NCBI RefSeq assembly: GCF_000732535.1
Contig: NZ_APNK01000002.1
Location: 186,001-250,000 of the forward strand
Length of the DNA stretch: 64,000 bases
Reading direction: 5' to 3'
DNA from: Salinisphaera hydrothermalis C41B8
GTDB taxonomy: Bacteria > Pseudomonadota > Gammaproteobacteria > Nevskiales > Salinisphaeraceae
Shown: positions 55,161 through 64,000 of the stretch, one piece after another
Position numbering within the stretch: position 1 is the first letter of the stretch
How the letters are laid out: every line of letters starts with the position of its first letter
Translations under genes and position numbers: made by a program
Notes under the pieces: model-generated
The model's input: only the letters and a program-made list of their open reading frames with translations
Database searches by the model: none
What the model was told of the DNA's origin: nothing

Positions 55161-56774
55161 TCAGGTCGCCGCCGGCGGTCGGACAATATATGGGCGCATC
55201 ATTTCGTTGGCCGCATGCTCCCAAATATGGCAATGCCAGACATAGCGCCCCGGATATCCGTCGAACGGTACGATGATGCGCGTCACCGAGCCGGGATGCG
55301 CCTGCACGACGTCTTTCCAACCGACCTCATTCGCTGCCGGCCCTTGTGATGGACCGACATAACGCAGTTTCTTGTGGTTTTCGTAGAGATACATGTCGAT
55401 CGGTCGTCGATCCAGTATCTGAAAGCGCACCAAATGCAAATGAATCGGATGCGTGTCCTCGGTCAGGTTGATCAGATTCCAGATCTCGACGCTGCCGAGC
55501 TCGGGGTCTTCGGTTGGCTCCGCGTACCAGCGGGTGCCATTGAGCAGCATGAGCATCGAGTCGCCCGTAGGACGCATGTAATCGTTGAGCGTGAGGTGCC
55601 GGGTCCGCACCGCTTGGGCTTCCGGTATGCGCGGCACCGGGCGCAACGTCGACGGCATCTGCGATCGATCTCGATGCGTTTTGCCCCCCACGCGCAGCTG
55701 CATGACCGCATGTCCGTCGTTGGTCAGAGTGAACGTCTGATGCGACCAGTCGGCAAAATCGACGACCAAGTCGGCCCGCTCGGCCGGCGCGAGCAGGATT
55801 TCGGTCATCGGCACCGGTGCCGAGAGCAGACCTTGATCACTACCAATCTGATGGAACGGGCGCTTTCCACCCAGCGCGAGACGCAGAAAGCGCTGATTCG
55901 AGCCGTTGACCACCCGGAATCGATATTTACGCGGCTCGACCTCAAGATACGGGTAGAGTTTGCCATTGATCATGATGGCGTTGCCGCGAAACTCCGAAAT
56001 CCACGGATGCCCCGGGATGCCCGAGGTCGGATAATAGAGTTGCCCTTCCGGGCTGAAATAGCGATCGCAGATGATAAGCGGGATTTCCTGATCGCCATTG
56101 GGTAATCCAAGCGCGGCCTCCACCTCATCGCGAATGAGAAACGCCCCCATCATGCCGGCATAGTGATTGAGACGGGATACGCCCATGGCGTGGTCGTGAT
56201 ACCAGAGCGTGGTGGCCTCCTGCCCGTTCGGATAATGCGCGGTCTTGGATTCGCCGGGCGGATACCAGTCTTCGGGATAACCGTCGCTGGCCGCAGGCGT
56301 CCGCCCGCCGTGCACGTGCACGATATTGCGTACCGACTGCGCACCCGGCTTCATGCCACAAACTGTATAGTCGACCGGAAGAAAATGCTCCGACGGCAGG
56401 TTGTTCACCCATTCCACCGATATCGCCTGGCCGGACACCGTGTCGAAGGTCGGCCCGGGATGACTGCCGTCGTAGGTCCACATTCGGGTGGGTTTCATGT
56501 CGCGATGCACCTGCACTTCGGCTTCGTTCATGCTGACCCGATAGTGCGGAATGCGTTGTCCGTGCTCGTCCGGTAGCGGCCACTGTCGCGTCGGTGCCGC
56601 CTTGGGCGGCACCGGGAGCGCATCGACGTATCGCGCCAGAGTTCGCGGGTCCATCGATAGTGCCTGGGGTGATTTGCGCCCTTCGTCGCCCCAACCCAGA
56701 GCGGGCATGCCGATACCCGCCGTGGCGGCACCAGCCGCTCCCATACGCAGAAAATGTCGTCGCGATATCGTCAT
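55161..56774 (-). CDS. Tat-exported multicopper oxidase (CotA/bilirubin-oxidase-like)
   Basis: 537-residue periplasmic oxidase with three cupredoxin domains. The twin-arginine signal is ISRRHFLRMG at the N-terminus. Copper ligands: HVHGG, WYHDHAMG, HPIHLHLVRF and the C-terminal HCHIWEHAANEMM, which supplies the T1 Cys, His and probable axial Met. Sequence layout is nearer to CotA-like laccases and bilirubin oxidases than to CueO, as there is no Met-rich insert. Substrates could be phenols, metals or bilirubin. The start giving MTISRRHFL has AGGAACC upstream; an upstream in-frame ATG would bury the Tat motif. Oriented like the phospholipase gene but separated from it by a terminator. Confidence 0.9.
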   Translation of the reverse strand: MTISRRHFLRMGAAGAATAGIGMPALGWGDEGRKSPQALSMDPRTLARYVDALPVPPKAAPTRQWPLPDEHGQRIPHYRVSMNEAEVQVHRDMKPTRMWTYDGSHPGPTFDTVSGQAISVEWVNNLPSEHFLPVDYTVCGMKPGAQSVRNIVHVHGGRTPAASDGYPEDWYPPGESKTAHYPNGQEATTLWYHDHAMGVSRLNHYAGMMGAFLIRDEVEAALGLPNGDQEIPLIICDRYFSPEGQLYYPTSGIPGHPWISEFRGNAIMINGKLYPYLEVEPRKYRFRVVNGSNQRFLRLALGGKRPFHQIGSDQGLLSAPVPMTEILLAPAERADLVVDFADWSHQTFTLTNDGHAVMQLRVGGKTHRDRSQMPSTLRPVPRIPEAQAVRTRHLTLNDYMRPTGDSMLMLLNGTRWYAEPTEDPELGSVEIWNLINLTEDTHPIHLHLVRFQILDRRPIDMYLYENHKKLRYVGPSQGPAANEVGWKDVVQAHPGSVTRIIVPFDGYPGRYVWHCHIWEHAANEMMRPYIVRPPAAT

Positions 56775-56850
56775 GATCGGTTCCTGATCTCGCGTTTCAC
56801 CGAGGCGCTGAAACGTAAAGACGTCCGCCGGTGACCCGATCGGACGTCGC

Positions 56851-56888
56851 AAAAAAGCGGCCGGGCGCCGGCACCCATGCCGGCGCCC
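56851..56888 (-). terminator. Terminator after the phospholipase-type gene
   Basis: On the minus strand, a perfect 11-bp stem (GGGCGCCGGCA with TGCCGGCGCCC, four-base loop) and then, six bases later, six T. The T run is displaced, so efficiency is uncertain. It separates the phospholipase and oxidase transcripts. Confidence 0.65.
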
Positions 56889-56897
56889 CAAGCCACA

Positions 56898-58619
56898 TCA
56901 GCTGCTCTTGGGCTCGCCGGTATTCGGATCGAGCAACAGCGTGCTGGCGTTCGGCGCGCTGCTGGCGCCGAAGTCGAACATGTTGTCGAGCGAACCGGCG
57001 ATCTTGTCGAACGAGCCCTGGCCAAGGCGTTGGCCGCCGAGCCAGTTGTCTTCGATGAAGCGCATCACCGACGTCTGATCGGTGACCGTGTGGTCGACGA
57101 AGTTCTGCTTGGCCCAGGGCGAGATCACCAGCAGCGGCAGCCGAGGACCGTAACCACAGCGGCCCTGGGCCGGCTTCCCATCAATGCCGTCCAGCGGCTG
57201 GCTGCGCTGTACCGAGTCCTTGCCACCCGCGTTACAAGTGCCCGTGCCGTTGAGCGCATCCTGCATGCTCGCCGACGGGTTCACGTTCGGGCTGTAGCGA
57301 TGGTCGTACCAGCCGTCCGAGTCGTCATAGGCGACGATCACGGCCGTGTGCTTCCACTCGCCCTGCTGCTGCAGGAAATTGACCACCTTGACGATGAAAT
57401 CCTGTTCGTCGATCGGGTCCGAGTAACCGGCATGGCCATCCTGGTAGGCCGGCGCCTTGAGGAAGTTCACGGCCGGGAAGTTACCCGCCTTAACCGCATC
57501 GAAGAAATCGTGACTGTCATACTGATGATTGGCCGGGTCCTTGGTGTCGGTCTTTTTGCCGTTGCTGTCGACCTCGTAGGTATGCCCGATAGACGCCACA
57601 TTGAACGGCCGCTTGTGGTCGAGATTGGCCGTGGACGAGTAATACTGGAACGGCTCGTGATGTGGGATGTAATCGGCCGAGGTCACCGGACCATTGGTGT
57701 TTTTGCCTGTAGTCGACACACTGGTCTGATGGCTGCGATCGCAGCCGGTCGTGCCATCGCTGTTGGTCACCGTCAGATCGAACCCGCCTTCGAACCAGCC
57801 CCAGGTCACCCCGGCCTTGTTCAGCATGTCGCCGATGTTGCGACCGCCCATGCGCACTTGTGTGTTGCCCGAACAGACATCACCCAGCGGATCCGGATCG
57901 CCAATCAACGTCTTGCCGCCGTTGCCGTCGGCCACGTAACCGTAGGTATTGTCGGCCGGCGACATCTGGATGATGCCGTTGGTCTGACCGGAAACCAGAT
58001 TGATCGCGCCCGGCGACGACGGGCCAAAATTGGTGTCGTAGGAATTGTCGCTCATGGCATAGCGCTGGGCGTAGTTCCAGAGCGCGGTGACGGTGTTACC
58101 GTCGTAATACCCCATGGTGAGACCGGTGTTCTGGGTAGCCGTGGCGTTCTGCACGTCCGGCGGCGGGCCGCCTTTGCCAACCGAGCTCGGGAACAGATCC
58201 ATGTCGCCATTATTGAACGCGATCTGCTCTGGCTCGTAGTTGTGATCCTGGTCGGCCGTCAGCGCCTGGCTGCGATCCAGTCGGAACGGGTTGCTCGCGC
58301 CACTGCCGTTCGCCGGATTCAGATTTGGATTGTTGTTCAACAGTTCCAGCGTGTAGTTATCGATATCCGTGGGCGTATCGGAAGCGGCCGTGAACTGCGG
58401 TTCGCCACTCGGGTTCGTGGCGTACGGATAGGTCCCGAAGTAATGATCGAACGACACGTTTTCCTGGAAGATGACGACCACATGCTGGATCGGTGTGGCC
58501 GTGGTATCCGAACTGTCGTTGCTGGCTGATGTGTTCTTGTTGTTGTGGTCGTTACACCCCGCGGCAAAGGCGATTAGACCGGTGGCGGCGATCAACGCCG
58601 TCCATTGACGGTAAGACAT
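56898..58619 (-). CDS. Phospholipase C/acid phosphatase-family lipoprotein
   Basis: 573 residues of the bacterial phosphoesterase family (PLC/AcpA type). Lipoprotein signal with FAAGC at about residues 18-22. Catalytic and metal-site segments: VVVIFQENVSFDHYFGTYPYA (about 47-67), GPSSPGAINLVSG, the DDSDGWYDHRYSP block and LPLLVISPWAKQNFVDHT. Substrate could be a phospholipid or phosphomonoester; it lacks the C-terminal domains of haemolytic PlcH. The ATG has GGGGAAG upstream. An extracellular or outer-membrane location is inferred. It has its own terminator. Confidence 0.85.
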   Translation of the reverse strand: MSYRQWTALIAATGLIAFAAGCNDHNNKNTSASNDSSDTTATPIQHVVVIFQENVSFDHYFGTYPYATNPSGEPQFTAASDTPTDIDNYTLELLNNNPNLNPANGSGASNPFRLDRSQALTADQDHNYEPEQIAFNNGDMDLFPSSVGKGGPPPDVQNATATQNTGLTMGYYDGNTVTALWNYAQRYAMSDNSYDTNFGPSSPGAINLVSGQTNGIIQMSPADNTYGYVADGNGGKTLIGDPDPLGDVCSGNTQVRMGGRNIGDMLNKAGVTWGWFEGGFDLTVTNSDGTTGCDRSHQTSVSTTGKNTNGPVTSADYIPHHEPFQYYSSTANLDHKRPFNVASIGHTYEVDSNGKKTDTKDPANHQYDSHDFFDAVKAGNFPAVNFLKAPAYQDGHAGYSDPIDEQDFIVKVVNFLQQQGEWKHTAVIVAYDDSDGWYDHRYSPNVNPSASMQDALNGTGTCNAGGKDSVQRSQPLDGIDGKPAQGRCGYGPRLPLLVISPWAKQNFVDHTVTDQTSVMRFIEDNWLGGQRLGQGSFDKIAGSLDNMFDFGASSAPNASTLLLDPNTGEPKSS

Positions 58620-58771
58620 GAGACTTCCCCAAGTTGCTTGTGCTTGTCTGGCGAGCGATGCCGCCGATTAAAATAGGCCCTGGGCATGACCGTTTGATGA
58701 CGTCGCGGGGCGTGCTTGAGTCGGGCGTGGCACAATGCCTGTCCATTACACGATCAAAGGGCCGTTAGCCC

Positions 58772-59386
58772 ATGCTTTCTGCTGACGACGCGCTAGTTCG
58801 GCTGAAAAAAGGCAACCTGGATTTCGTCGAACATATCGCGGGTTCCAAAACGCTGGCCGGCCTTGGCGCGTCCGCCGAACTCGGTCTGAAACAACAACCC
58901 TTCGCCATCATTCTGGGCTGTTCCGATGCGCGCGTGCCGGCTGAAATCGTGTTCAACCAGGGGCTCGGCGATCTGTTCGTCATTCGTGTCGCCGGCAACG
59001 TTGTCGCCCCGTCCCAGATCGGCAGCATCGAGTTTGCCGCGGAAATGTTCGGCACGCGGCTCGTCGTGGTGCTCGGCCACACACAGTGTGGCGCGATCAA
59101 GGCAACCCTGGATCAGCTGCAACAGCCCCGCGAAAAACAGTCGCCCAATCTACGAGCGATCGTAGATCGCGTCCGGCCGTCGGTCGATGTCCTGCTCGGC
59201 ACCGAGTTACGTCATGACCGCGTGGCCCTGGCGGCTGCGGCGGTACGTGCGAATATCGAAAAATCGGTCGATCAACTGCGGCACAGCTCGGCGATCCTCG
59301 AACACCTCATCGAGACCGACGACCTCAAGGTGGTCGGCGCCGAATACTCGGTTGAAACGGGCGCCGTTGATTTCTTAAACATATAA
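58772..59386 (+). CDS. Beta-class carbonic anhydrase
   Basis: 204-residue zinc enzyme for CO2/bicarbonate interconversion. Zinc ligands lie in CSDARVPAEIVFNQGLGDLFV (Cys and Asp, about 50-56) and LGHTQCGAIKA (His and Cys, about 105-108). The RVAGN motif follows. The ribosome binding site is weak. No signal peptide, so cytoplasmic. Followed 6 bp later by a GNAT gene. Confidence 0.93.
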   Translation: MLSADDALVRLKKGNLDFVEHIAGSKTLAGLGASAELGLKQQPFAIILGCSDARVPAEIVFNQGLGDLFVIRVAGNVVAPSQIGSIEFAAEMFGTRLVVVLGHTQCGAIKATLDQLQQPREKQSPNLRAIVDRVRPSVDVLLGTELRHDRVALAAAAVRANIEKSVDQLRHSSAILEHLIETDDLKVVGAEYSVETGAVDFLNI

Positions 59387-59392
59387 CGCGCC

Positions 59393-59935
59393 ATGACATC
59401 TGTATCGCCCCCTGAGCGGGCTACCACGACGATACGCCGCGTTCGCCCAACCGATGGCCCCGCACTGTCGGCGATCTATGCGCCGTTCGTCACCGACAGC
59501 GCTATCTCGTTTGAATACGAAGCGCCAGACGGTGACACCATGGCCCAACGCGCGCTCGTCATCGATGCCACCCATGCCTGGCTGGTCGCCGAATGCAACG
59601 GCCAGTGTCTAGGCTATGCCTACGCTGGCGAGTTTCGCAGTCGCGAAGCCTACCGAGGAACAGTCGAAGTATCGGTTTATCTGCACCAGGCCGCTCGAGG
59701 CCGCAGCTTGGGCGCCCGCCTCTACCACGCTTTGTTCGCCATACTCGCCGATCAGGGGCGCCGCATGGCGATCGCCGTAGTCACCGTGCCCAACCCGGTC
59801 AGCGTCCGTTTTCACGAACAGCTCGGCTTCCGGCGTATCGGCGTTATCGAAGCCGCCGGATACAAGTTCGGTCGTGCCCACGACGTCGCCTACTACCAGC
59901 GCGAGATCGGGCAAGACGGGCGCGATTGCTCATGA
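59393..59935 (+). CDS. GNAT N-acetyltransferase (phosphinothricin/methionine-sulfone type)
   Basis: 180-residue acetyltransferase. IRRVRPTDGPALSAIYAPFV and FEYEAPD at the N-terminus, VEVSVYLHQAARGRSLGARLYHAL (acetyl-CoA loop Arg/Gly) and FHEQLGFRRIGVIEAAGYKFGRAHDVAYYQR at the C-terminus match the Pat/MnaT (YncA) group, which acetylates methionine derivatives or phosphinothricin-like amino acids. Self-resistance is not implied. It overlaps acpH by ATGA and follows the carbonic anhydrase closely, so the three genes are likely an operon. Confidence 0.88.
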   Translation: MTSVSPPERATTTIRRVRPTDGPALSAIYAPFVTDSAISFEYEAPDGDTMAQRALVIDATHAWLVAECNGQCLGYAYAGEFRSREAYRGTVEVSVYLHQAARGRSLGARLYHALFAILADQGRRMAIAVVTVPNPVSVRFHEQLGFRRIGVIEAAGYKFGRAHDVAYYQREIGQDGRDCS

Positions 59936-60513
59936 ATTTGCTGGCTCATCTCTGGCTGGCCGAGCGAACCGGCACCTCGGCCGCCGGCCAGATTCTCGGC
60001 GACCTGGTTAAAGGCAGGCTCGACCACACGCCGTTTGACGCCGAGATCAGCCGGGGCATTCGACTACATCGCACCATCGACTCCACCAGTGATGCCCACC
60101 CCGCTCACCGTGCGCTACGCGAGCGGTTCCGGCCCCCGCTTCGCCGCTATGCCGGCATCATTGTCGATATCGGTTTCGATCACGCGCTCGCATGCGACTG
60201 GCGGCATTACAGTAGCGAGCCGCTCGAACAATTCGCGGCCCGGGCCGCCCGTCGTGTCGTCGACGAATGGCCCACCACAACGTCCTTCCAGCCGCCGCCC
60301 GTGGGCGGCTTTTCGGCCATGCTGACCGGCTATGCCGAAGCCCCCGGTATCGAACGCGCCCTGACCGTGGTCGGGCGGCGTGCCACGCGACGTAACCCGT
60401 TGTCGGGATCGCTGGATGCCGTGTTGGCCGAGTATCCGGGCTTTGCCGCCAGGCTGCCGGAACTGCTGGCCAGTCTGGAAGCGGCGCTCGACCATCATTT
60501 GCGTCGGACATAA
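59932..60513 (+). CDS. acpH: ACP phosphodiesterase AcpH
   Basis: 193-residue HD-like hydrolase that removes 4'-phosphopantetheine from holo-ACP. MNLLAHLWLAERTG, GDLVKG, RGIRLHRTIDS and IVDIGFDHALACDW are typical, with the His/Asp metal residues conserved. The start is fixed by the ATGA overlap with the GNAT gene. Last gene of the carbonic anhydrase-GNAT-acpH run; it converges on the ialB-like gene across a shared terminator. Confidence 0.88.
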   Translation: MNLLAHLWLAERTGTSAAGQILGDLVKGRLDHTPFDAEISRGIRLHRTIDSTSDAHPAHRALRERFRPPLRRYAGIIVDIGFDHALACDWRHYSSEPLEQFAARAARRVVDEWPTTTSFQPPPVGGFSAMLTGYAEAPGIERALTVVGRRATRRNPLSGSLDAVLAEYPGFAARLPELLASLEAALDHHLRRT

Positions 60514-60543
60514 AAAAACGCCGACCGGACACTCCGATCGGCG
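60512..60543 (-). terminator. Terminator of the IalB-like gene
   Basis: On the minus strand, a 10-bp stem with one U-G wobble (CGCCGATCGG with CCGGTCGGCG, five-base loop) followed by seven T. On the plus strand the wobble becomes a mismatch and no T tract follows, so it works mainly for the minus-strand gene. Confidence 0.85.
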
Positions 60544-60570
60544 CCTGTAAGCGTCGTGTGCGCTTAACGA

Positions 60571-61101
60571 TTAATGCGCGATGGCGTTGTTCGCATCGGT
60601 GAAGCCCGACAGCGACACCTTCAGATTGATCTGGTCACCCTTCGGGCCCACGATCGTCACCTGCGCCGTATGCCCGTGCTTGAGCTTGTTCAGCAACGAA
60701 TTCTTGATCGGGAAATCGGCGCGGCAGCCTTGCTCCAGACAAATCTGAAAGGGGAAGCGGCGTGGCTGGTCGCCGTCCACGCTCAGCTGTACGCCCGGCG
60801 CCAGACGGGTTCCCAGCGGCAGAATGAAAATCATGGCCGCCGTATCAATCTGCGGCGGATACCCCATCACTACGCGCATGATCGGCTTGCCGGAATCCGG
60901 GCTTTTGACCAGCTGCGTCATCTCGCACTCGTTCTTATTACCCGACTTCGGACAGCGCACTTCCCAGTCGTTGTAGTGCGTGATCTTGACGTTGTCCTGC
61001 GCCGACTGGCTGGAAGAACTCTGAGCTGCCGCCGTGCCGACGACACCCAAAAGACTGGCCGCGCAAAGCAGGACCGCGGAAAACCGGAAAGCTCTCGACA
61101 T
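60571..61101 (-). CDS. IalB-family (invasion-associated locus B-like) secreted protein
   Basis: 176 residues with a Sec signal peptide (about 1-26, AAA/AQ). The mature domain shows WEVRCP, NECEMTQLV, the CLEQGCRADFPI disulfide region and a SLSGF end, as in IalB-family proteins of proteobacteria. Bartonella IalB promotes erythrocyte entry, but in free-living species the function is unknown, so invasion should not be assumed. The ATG has AAGGGG at a short distance. Single gene. Confidence 0.85.
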   Translation of the reverse strand: MSRAFRFSAVLLCAASLLGVVGTAAAQSSSSQSAQDNVKITHYNDWEVRCPKSGNKNECEMTQLVKSPDSGKPIMRVVMGYPPQIDTAAMIFILPLGTRLAPGVQLSVDGDQPRRFPFQICLEQGCRADFPIKNSLLNKLKHGHTAQVTIVGPKGDQINLKVSLSGFTDANNAIAH

Positions 61102-61480
61102 TTGTTATTCCCCTTCGATGGATTGGACACGGGCCCTTGGCGTGCCGCGACCCGCGGTGTCGGCGTCTGAATGAGGACGCCGATGCAGCAAATTCGGTGC
61201 CACGCGATTCTCGCCCGAGCGTGGCGCAGATCGCAACGATCACGGCAACAGGGCGCGCGACCGGCAGCAACGCGAAACTGTAGTTGCCATTATGCCTTGC
61301 CGCAATCCAAGTCTGCAGGGTAACCGGCCCGCGCCGCTCCGAAATGGCCGATCCGAGAAACGCCCCACAGCATGGCCACCGCGCCCGTCCAGCCGGAGCG
61401 TATTCGTCGAGACAGGCAGGAAATTACGGTGAGATCGGCTCACCCGTCGTAAAGCCGGGCGCCGTTAAGTTGCCGTGGGC
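61102..61480. other. Intergenic region between the IalB-like gene and hrpA
   Basis: 379 bp without a supported gene. It contains the upstream region of the minus-strand ialB-like gene. Open frames at 61240-61443 and 61284-61480 look like shadows. No terminator with a T tract is visible after hrpA. Confidence 0.35.
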
Positions 61481-64000
61481 TCAACATGCCTTCAACTGTA
61501 CATCCAGGCGTTTGGCCGACACCTTGATCGCCGTGCCGAGCTGCTGGGCGAACACTTGCACGCGGAACTCCTCGACCATCCAGCGCAGCAGTTCGAGTTC
61601 GGCCGACCACGCGCCGCGGCGCATGGCTTTGCCAGCCTTGTCCTTGTAGGCCTGCCAATACGGCGCGATGTCACGCATCCGCGCCTTGTCGGCAGCCGCG
61701 CCATCGGCGGCGAGCTTGTCGATTCGGGCTTCGACAGCCTTGAGATAGCGCGCCAGGTCGCGCGCCCGGGCGATCGGATCGTCGGCCGCACTCACGAAGC
61801 CAACGTGCACGAGATGCGCCAACTGATCGTTGATGTCCTCGACCGAGGCCACCCAGTCGAGCCCGATGTTCTTGGACAACCGCTTACGTACACGCGCCAG
61901 GGCATCCAGCGCCGGCTGCAGCGCGTCCCAGAGCGCCACCGCATCGGCCATGATGTGCGCCCGCACGGCTTCGACAGCGGCATCGAAGTCGTCCTTCGTG
62001 GTCGGCGTTTCACCGATCCGGCCATGGATGAGCGCGGTCAGCAGATCGGCCACCAGCACCGCTTCGTTGTCGCCCTCGATGATCGCCACGAGATCGGGAT
62101 CCACGCCCGCCGTCTCCGGCGGCGTGGCGAACTGGCCGACCGCATAGCGCTTGAGATGCGGCAGATCGCGTTTGACCAGGCGCATCGGCCGGGTTGCCGC
62201 CAGGCGGATGAGCCGGATCACGCCGCGGCGATGGGCGCGCGCGGCTTGTTCGGCATCATCCAGCAGTTCCAGATCGACATGATCGACCCGGTCGATCAGG
62301 GCCGGCCAGGCCTCGATGCGCACACCGGCATGTTCGAGCGTGACCGCGCGATCGAGCGCGACGTCATCCGGCCATTCGGTGAGCCCTTCGCGGCGCATGC
62401 CGTGATCGGCCGACTGCGACACCGCGGCCCGCGCGCGTTCACCGAGTTCGTCCCGCAGTTTCGTCAGATCCCGGCCCGTAGCGAGCGCCCGGCCGTCATC
62501 GTCCACGATCTCGAAGCGCATACGCAGATGATCGCTCGGCTCGAAGCCTTCCCAGGCGTCATCAGGAATCTCCAGCCCGATCATCTCGTGAATCGCCCGG
62601 CGCAGTGCCGTTTCCGGGTCGCCTGTCCCGAACTCCACGCGCTCGGCCGCGGCCCGGGCGAAATCCGGCACCGGCACCACGCGCTTGCGCAGCGTCTTGG
62701 GCAAGGCTTTCAGATATTCCCGGAATTTCTCCTCGATCAGTCCGGGCACCAGCCAGTCGGCCCGCGCGCTATCCATCTGGTTGAGGGCCGCCAGCGGCAC
62801 ACGCGCGGTCACACCGTCCTCCGCCCGGCCCGGCTCGAAGGCGTAATCGAGCTTGACTGGCAAATCGCCGAGCGTCATTGATTCCGGATAGGCATTTTCC
62901 TCGAGCTCGACGCCGGCCGAGCGCAGCAGTTCGTCCTCGTCGAAGTGCAGCGCGTCGGCGTCGTTTTGCTTCAGCCATTTTTCCAGCGTCTTGCGATCGC
63001 AGACCGAGTCCGGCAGGCGGGCATCGTAGAACGCGGCCTGTGTGGTTTCGTCCACCAACAGATCGCGCCGACGGAAACGCGCCTCGCGATCCTGGATTTC
63101 CTCGACCACAGCCTGGTTATAGGCCAGAAACTCGGGTAGTCGCCCGCGCCGATCCGTTACCGCGAAAGCAACTAGCCCGTCGCGGATGAAGATCTCGCGC
63201 GCCAGCGTCGGGTCGATCCGACCGAAATCCACCTTGCGGCCGTCCGACAGCGTCAACCCGAACAGCTTGACGCGCTCGCGGGCCGCCACCTGCCCACGAC
63301 GCTTTTCCCAGTGCGGATCGTAGCGCTCGCGCGTCACCAGATGGCCCGCGGCCGCTTCGATCCATTTCGGATCGACGCCCGCGACCGTATGCGCGAACAA
63401 TGCGCTGGTCTCGATCAGTTCGCCGGCCACGATCCACTTCGGCGGCCGCTTGGCCAGCCCGGATCCGGGGAAAATCCGAAACTTGCGCCCGCGTGCTCCC
63501 AGATACTCGGCGCCGCGTCGGCGCGGCTTGCCGCCGGTCTTGCCCCGGCTCTGCCCCTCACCGTCGGCGGGTTCGTCCAGCTGGCCGATATGATCGAGCA
63601 GCCCCGGCAACAACGCCTGATGCAGGGCTACCGGATCGATTTCGGCCAACCGTCCGCGCGCCGGATCGCCCGAGAGTCCCAGATCGTGGCCGATCCGGCG
63701 CAGCTGGCGCGCCAGATCTTCCCATTCACGCATGCGCATGAAGTTCACGAAGCGGTTCTTGCACCAGGCGCGCAGTTTATTGCCCGACAGCTCGCGGCGG
63801 GCTTCGACGAAGCCGTCCCAGAGCTTCAGCAGGCTGATGAAGTCGGAGCGGCTGTCGGCGAACGGTTTTTGTGCCTCGTCGGCCGCCTCGCGCAACCCGG
63901 CCGGGCGCTCGCGCGGGTCCTGGATGGTCAGGCCCGCGGCGAGCACGCGCATGGCGGCCGGCACGCCGAACTGGTGCCCGGCGATCAGCATGCGCCCGAT
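61481..64000 (-). CDS. hrpA: ATP-dependent RNA helicase HrpA, C-terminal part (5' end outside the window)
   Basis: The frame is open to the right edge, so only the C-terminal 840 or so residues are visible. They cover the end of the HA2/OB region and the long DUF3418 domain: RAWCKNRFVNFMRMREWEDLARQLRRI, VTRERYDPHWEKRRGQVAARERVKLFGL, the PESMTLGDLPVKLDYAFEPG block and DDAWEGFEPSDHLRMRFEIVDDDGR. This layout is specific to HrpA, a DEAH-box helicase that rescues stalled ribosomes and processes some mRNAs. The helicase motor lies outside the window. Ends KRLDVQLKAC. Confidence 0.93.
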   Translation of the reverse strand: MGRMLIAGHQFGVPAAMRVLAAGLTIQDPRERPAGLREAADEAQKPFADSRSDFISLLKLWDGFVEARRELSGNKLRAWCKNRFVNFMRMREWEDLARQLRRIGHDLGLSGDPARGRLAEIDPVALHQALLPGLLDHIGQLDEPADGEGQSRGKTGGKPRRRGAEYLGARGRKFRIFPGSGLAKRPPKWIVAGELIETSALFAHTVAGVDPKWIEAAAGHLVTRERYDPHWEKRRGQVAARERVKLFGLTLSDGRKVDFGRIDPTLAREIFIRDGLVAFAVTDRRGRLPEFLAYNQAVVEEIQDREARFRRRDLLVDETTQAAFYDARLPDSVCDRKTLEKWLKQNDADALHFDEDELLRSAGVELEENAYPESMTLGDLPVKLDYAFEPGRAEDGVTARVPLAALNQMDSARADWLVPGLIEEKFREYLKALPKTLRKRVVPVPDFARAAAERVEFGTGDPETALRRAIHEMIGLEIPDDAWEGFEPSDHLRMRFEIVDDDGRALATGRDLTKLRDELGERARAAVSQSADHGMRREGLTEWPDDVALDRAVTLEHAGVRIEAWPALIDRVDHVDLELLDDAEQAARAHRRGVIRLIRLAATRPMRLVKRDLPHLKRYAVGQFATPPETAGVDPDLVAIIEGDNEAVLVADLLTALIHGRIGETPTTKDDFDAAVEAVRAHIMADAVALWDALQPALDALARVRKRLSKNIGLDWVASVEDINDQLAHLVHVGFVSAADDPIARARDLARYLKAVEARIDKLAADGAAADKARMRDIAPYWQAYKDKAGKAMRRGAWSAELELLRWMVEEFRVQVFAQQLGTAIKVSAKRLDVQLKAC

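Noticed and set aside
56877-58529. 550-codon plus-strand frame across the phospholipase-type gene
   Set aside because: The minus-strand product carries a lipobox and phosphoesterase motifs. The plus-strand frame is a repetitive Val/Arg/Gly shadow.

Overview
The window is GC-rich, gene-dense chromosomal DNA from a free-living proteobacterium, most likely a gammaproteobacterium. The nudJ-mnmA-hflD order, the fabD-fabG-acpP-fabF-pabB-pabC-mltG-tmk-holB-pilZ run, a FadE-type acyl-CoA dehydrogenase, AcnA, RecQ and HrpA all fit this. A BetT-like choline carrier and a giant cyclic-glucan synthase suggest a salt- or osmotically-challenged organism. A Salinisphaera-like or related lineage is my guess; the sequence I can read does not settle the genus.

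Layout. 1-5.2 kb: the tail of a probable response regulator, then a convincing CqsA/LqsA-type alpha-hydroxyketone autoinducer synthase followed at 17 bp by an M19 dipeptidase, then a convergent GAF/degenerate-GGDEF/EAL protein. 5.6-10.7 kb: acnA and the ATGA-coupled nudJ-mnmA-hflD operon, all on the minus strand. 10.9-19.6 kb: the fatty-acid, folate and cell-envelope cluster on the plus strand, tightly overlapping at its 3' end. 19.7-28.2 kb: a MITE-like repeat, a TetR regulator divergent from fadE, a hemolysin-III/PAQR protein coupled to recQ, and betT with a clear terminator. 28.3-43.4 kb: a Tag-like DNA glycosylase, a two-domain lipoprotein, then a CBS protein, a P-type cation ATPase, a tandem universal stress protein and a 2861-residue NdvB/ChvB-like protein. 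Three FNR/ANR-type palindromes lie in front of the CBS, ATPase and stress-protein genes at the spacing expected for class II activation, so this block looks like a low-oxygen regulon. 43.4-48.2 kb: an EamA transporter/LysR pair, a second copy of the MITE-like repeat, small orphan genes including a phage-type regulator, and a CDF metal exporter. 48.2-51.9 kb: a DadA-like flavoprotein, then a TPP riboswitch, a 12-codon leader ORF, a PnuC/PnuT-type permease and a NadR-type kinase, followed by two small exported proteins. 52.0-64 kb: an iron-type alcohol dehydrogenase, an ABM-fold monooxygenase, a long intergenic region with a candidate sRNA, a SatP acetate carrier, a Tat-exported multicopper oxidase, a phospholipase-C-type lipoprotein, a beta carbonic anhydrase, a GNAT enzyme coupled to AcpH, an IalB-like protein, and the C-terminal 3' part of hrpA running off the right edge.

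Points most worth following up: (1) the related inverted-repeat elements at 19656-19967 and 45314-45581, whose termini differ between copies yet match within each copy; (2) the TPP-riboswitch, leader peptide, PnuT and NadR-like kinase operon, in which the ribosome binding site appears to sit inside the aptamer; (3) the three FNR/ANR boxes unifying the stress/glucan cluster; (4) the cqsA-dipeptidase pair; and (5) the candidate minus-strand sRNA at about 53985-54155. Assignments rest on reading motifs and comparing with remembered family sequences; no database search was run.
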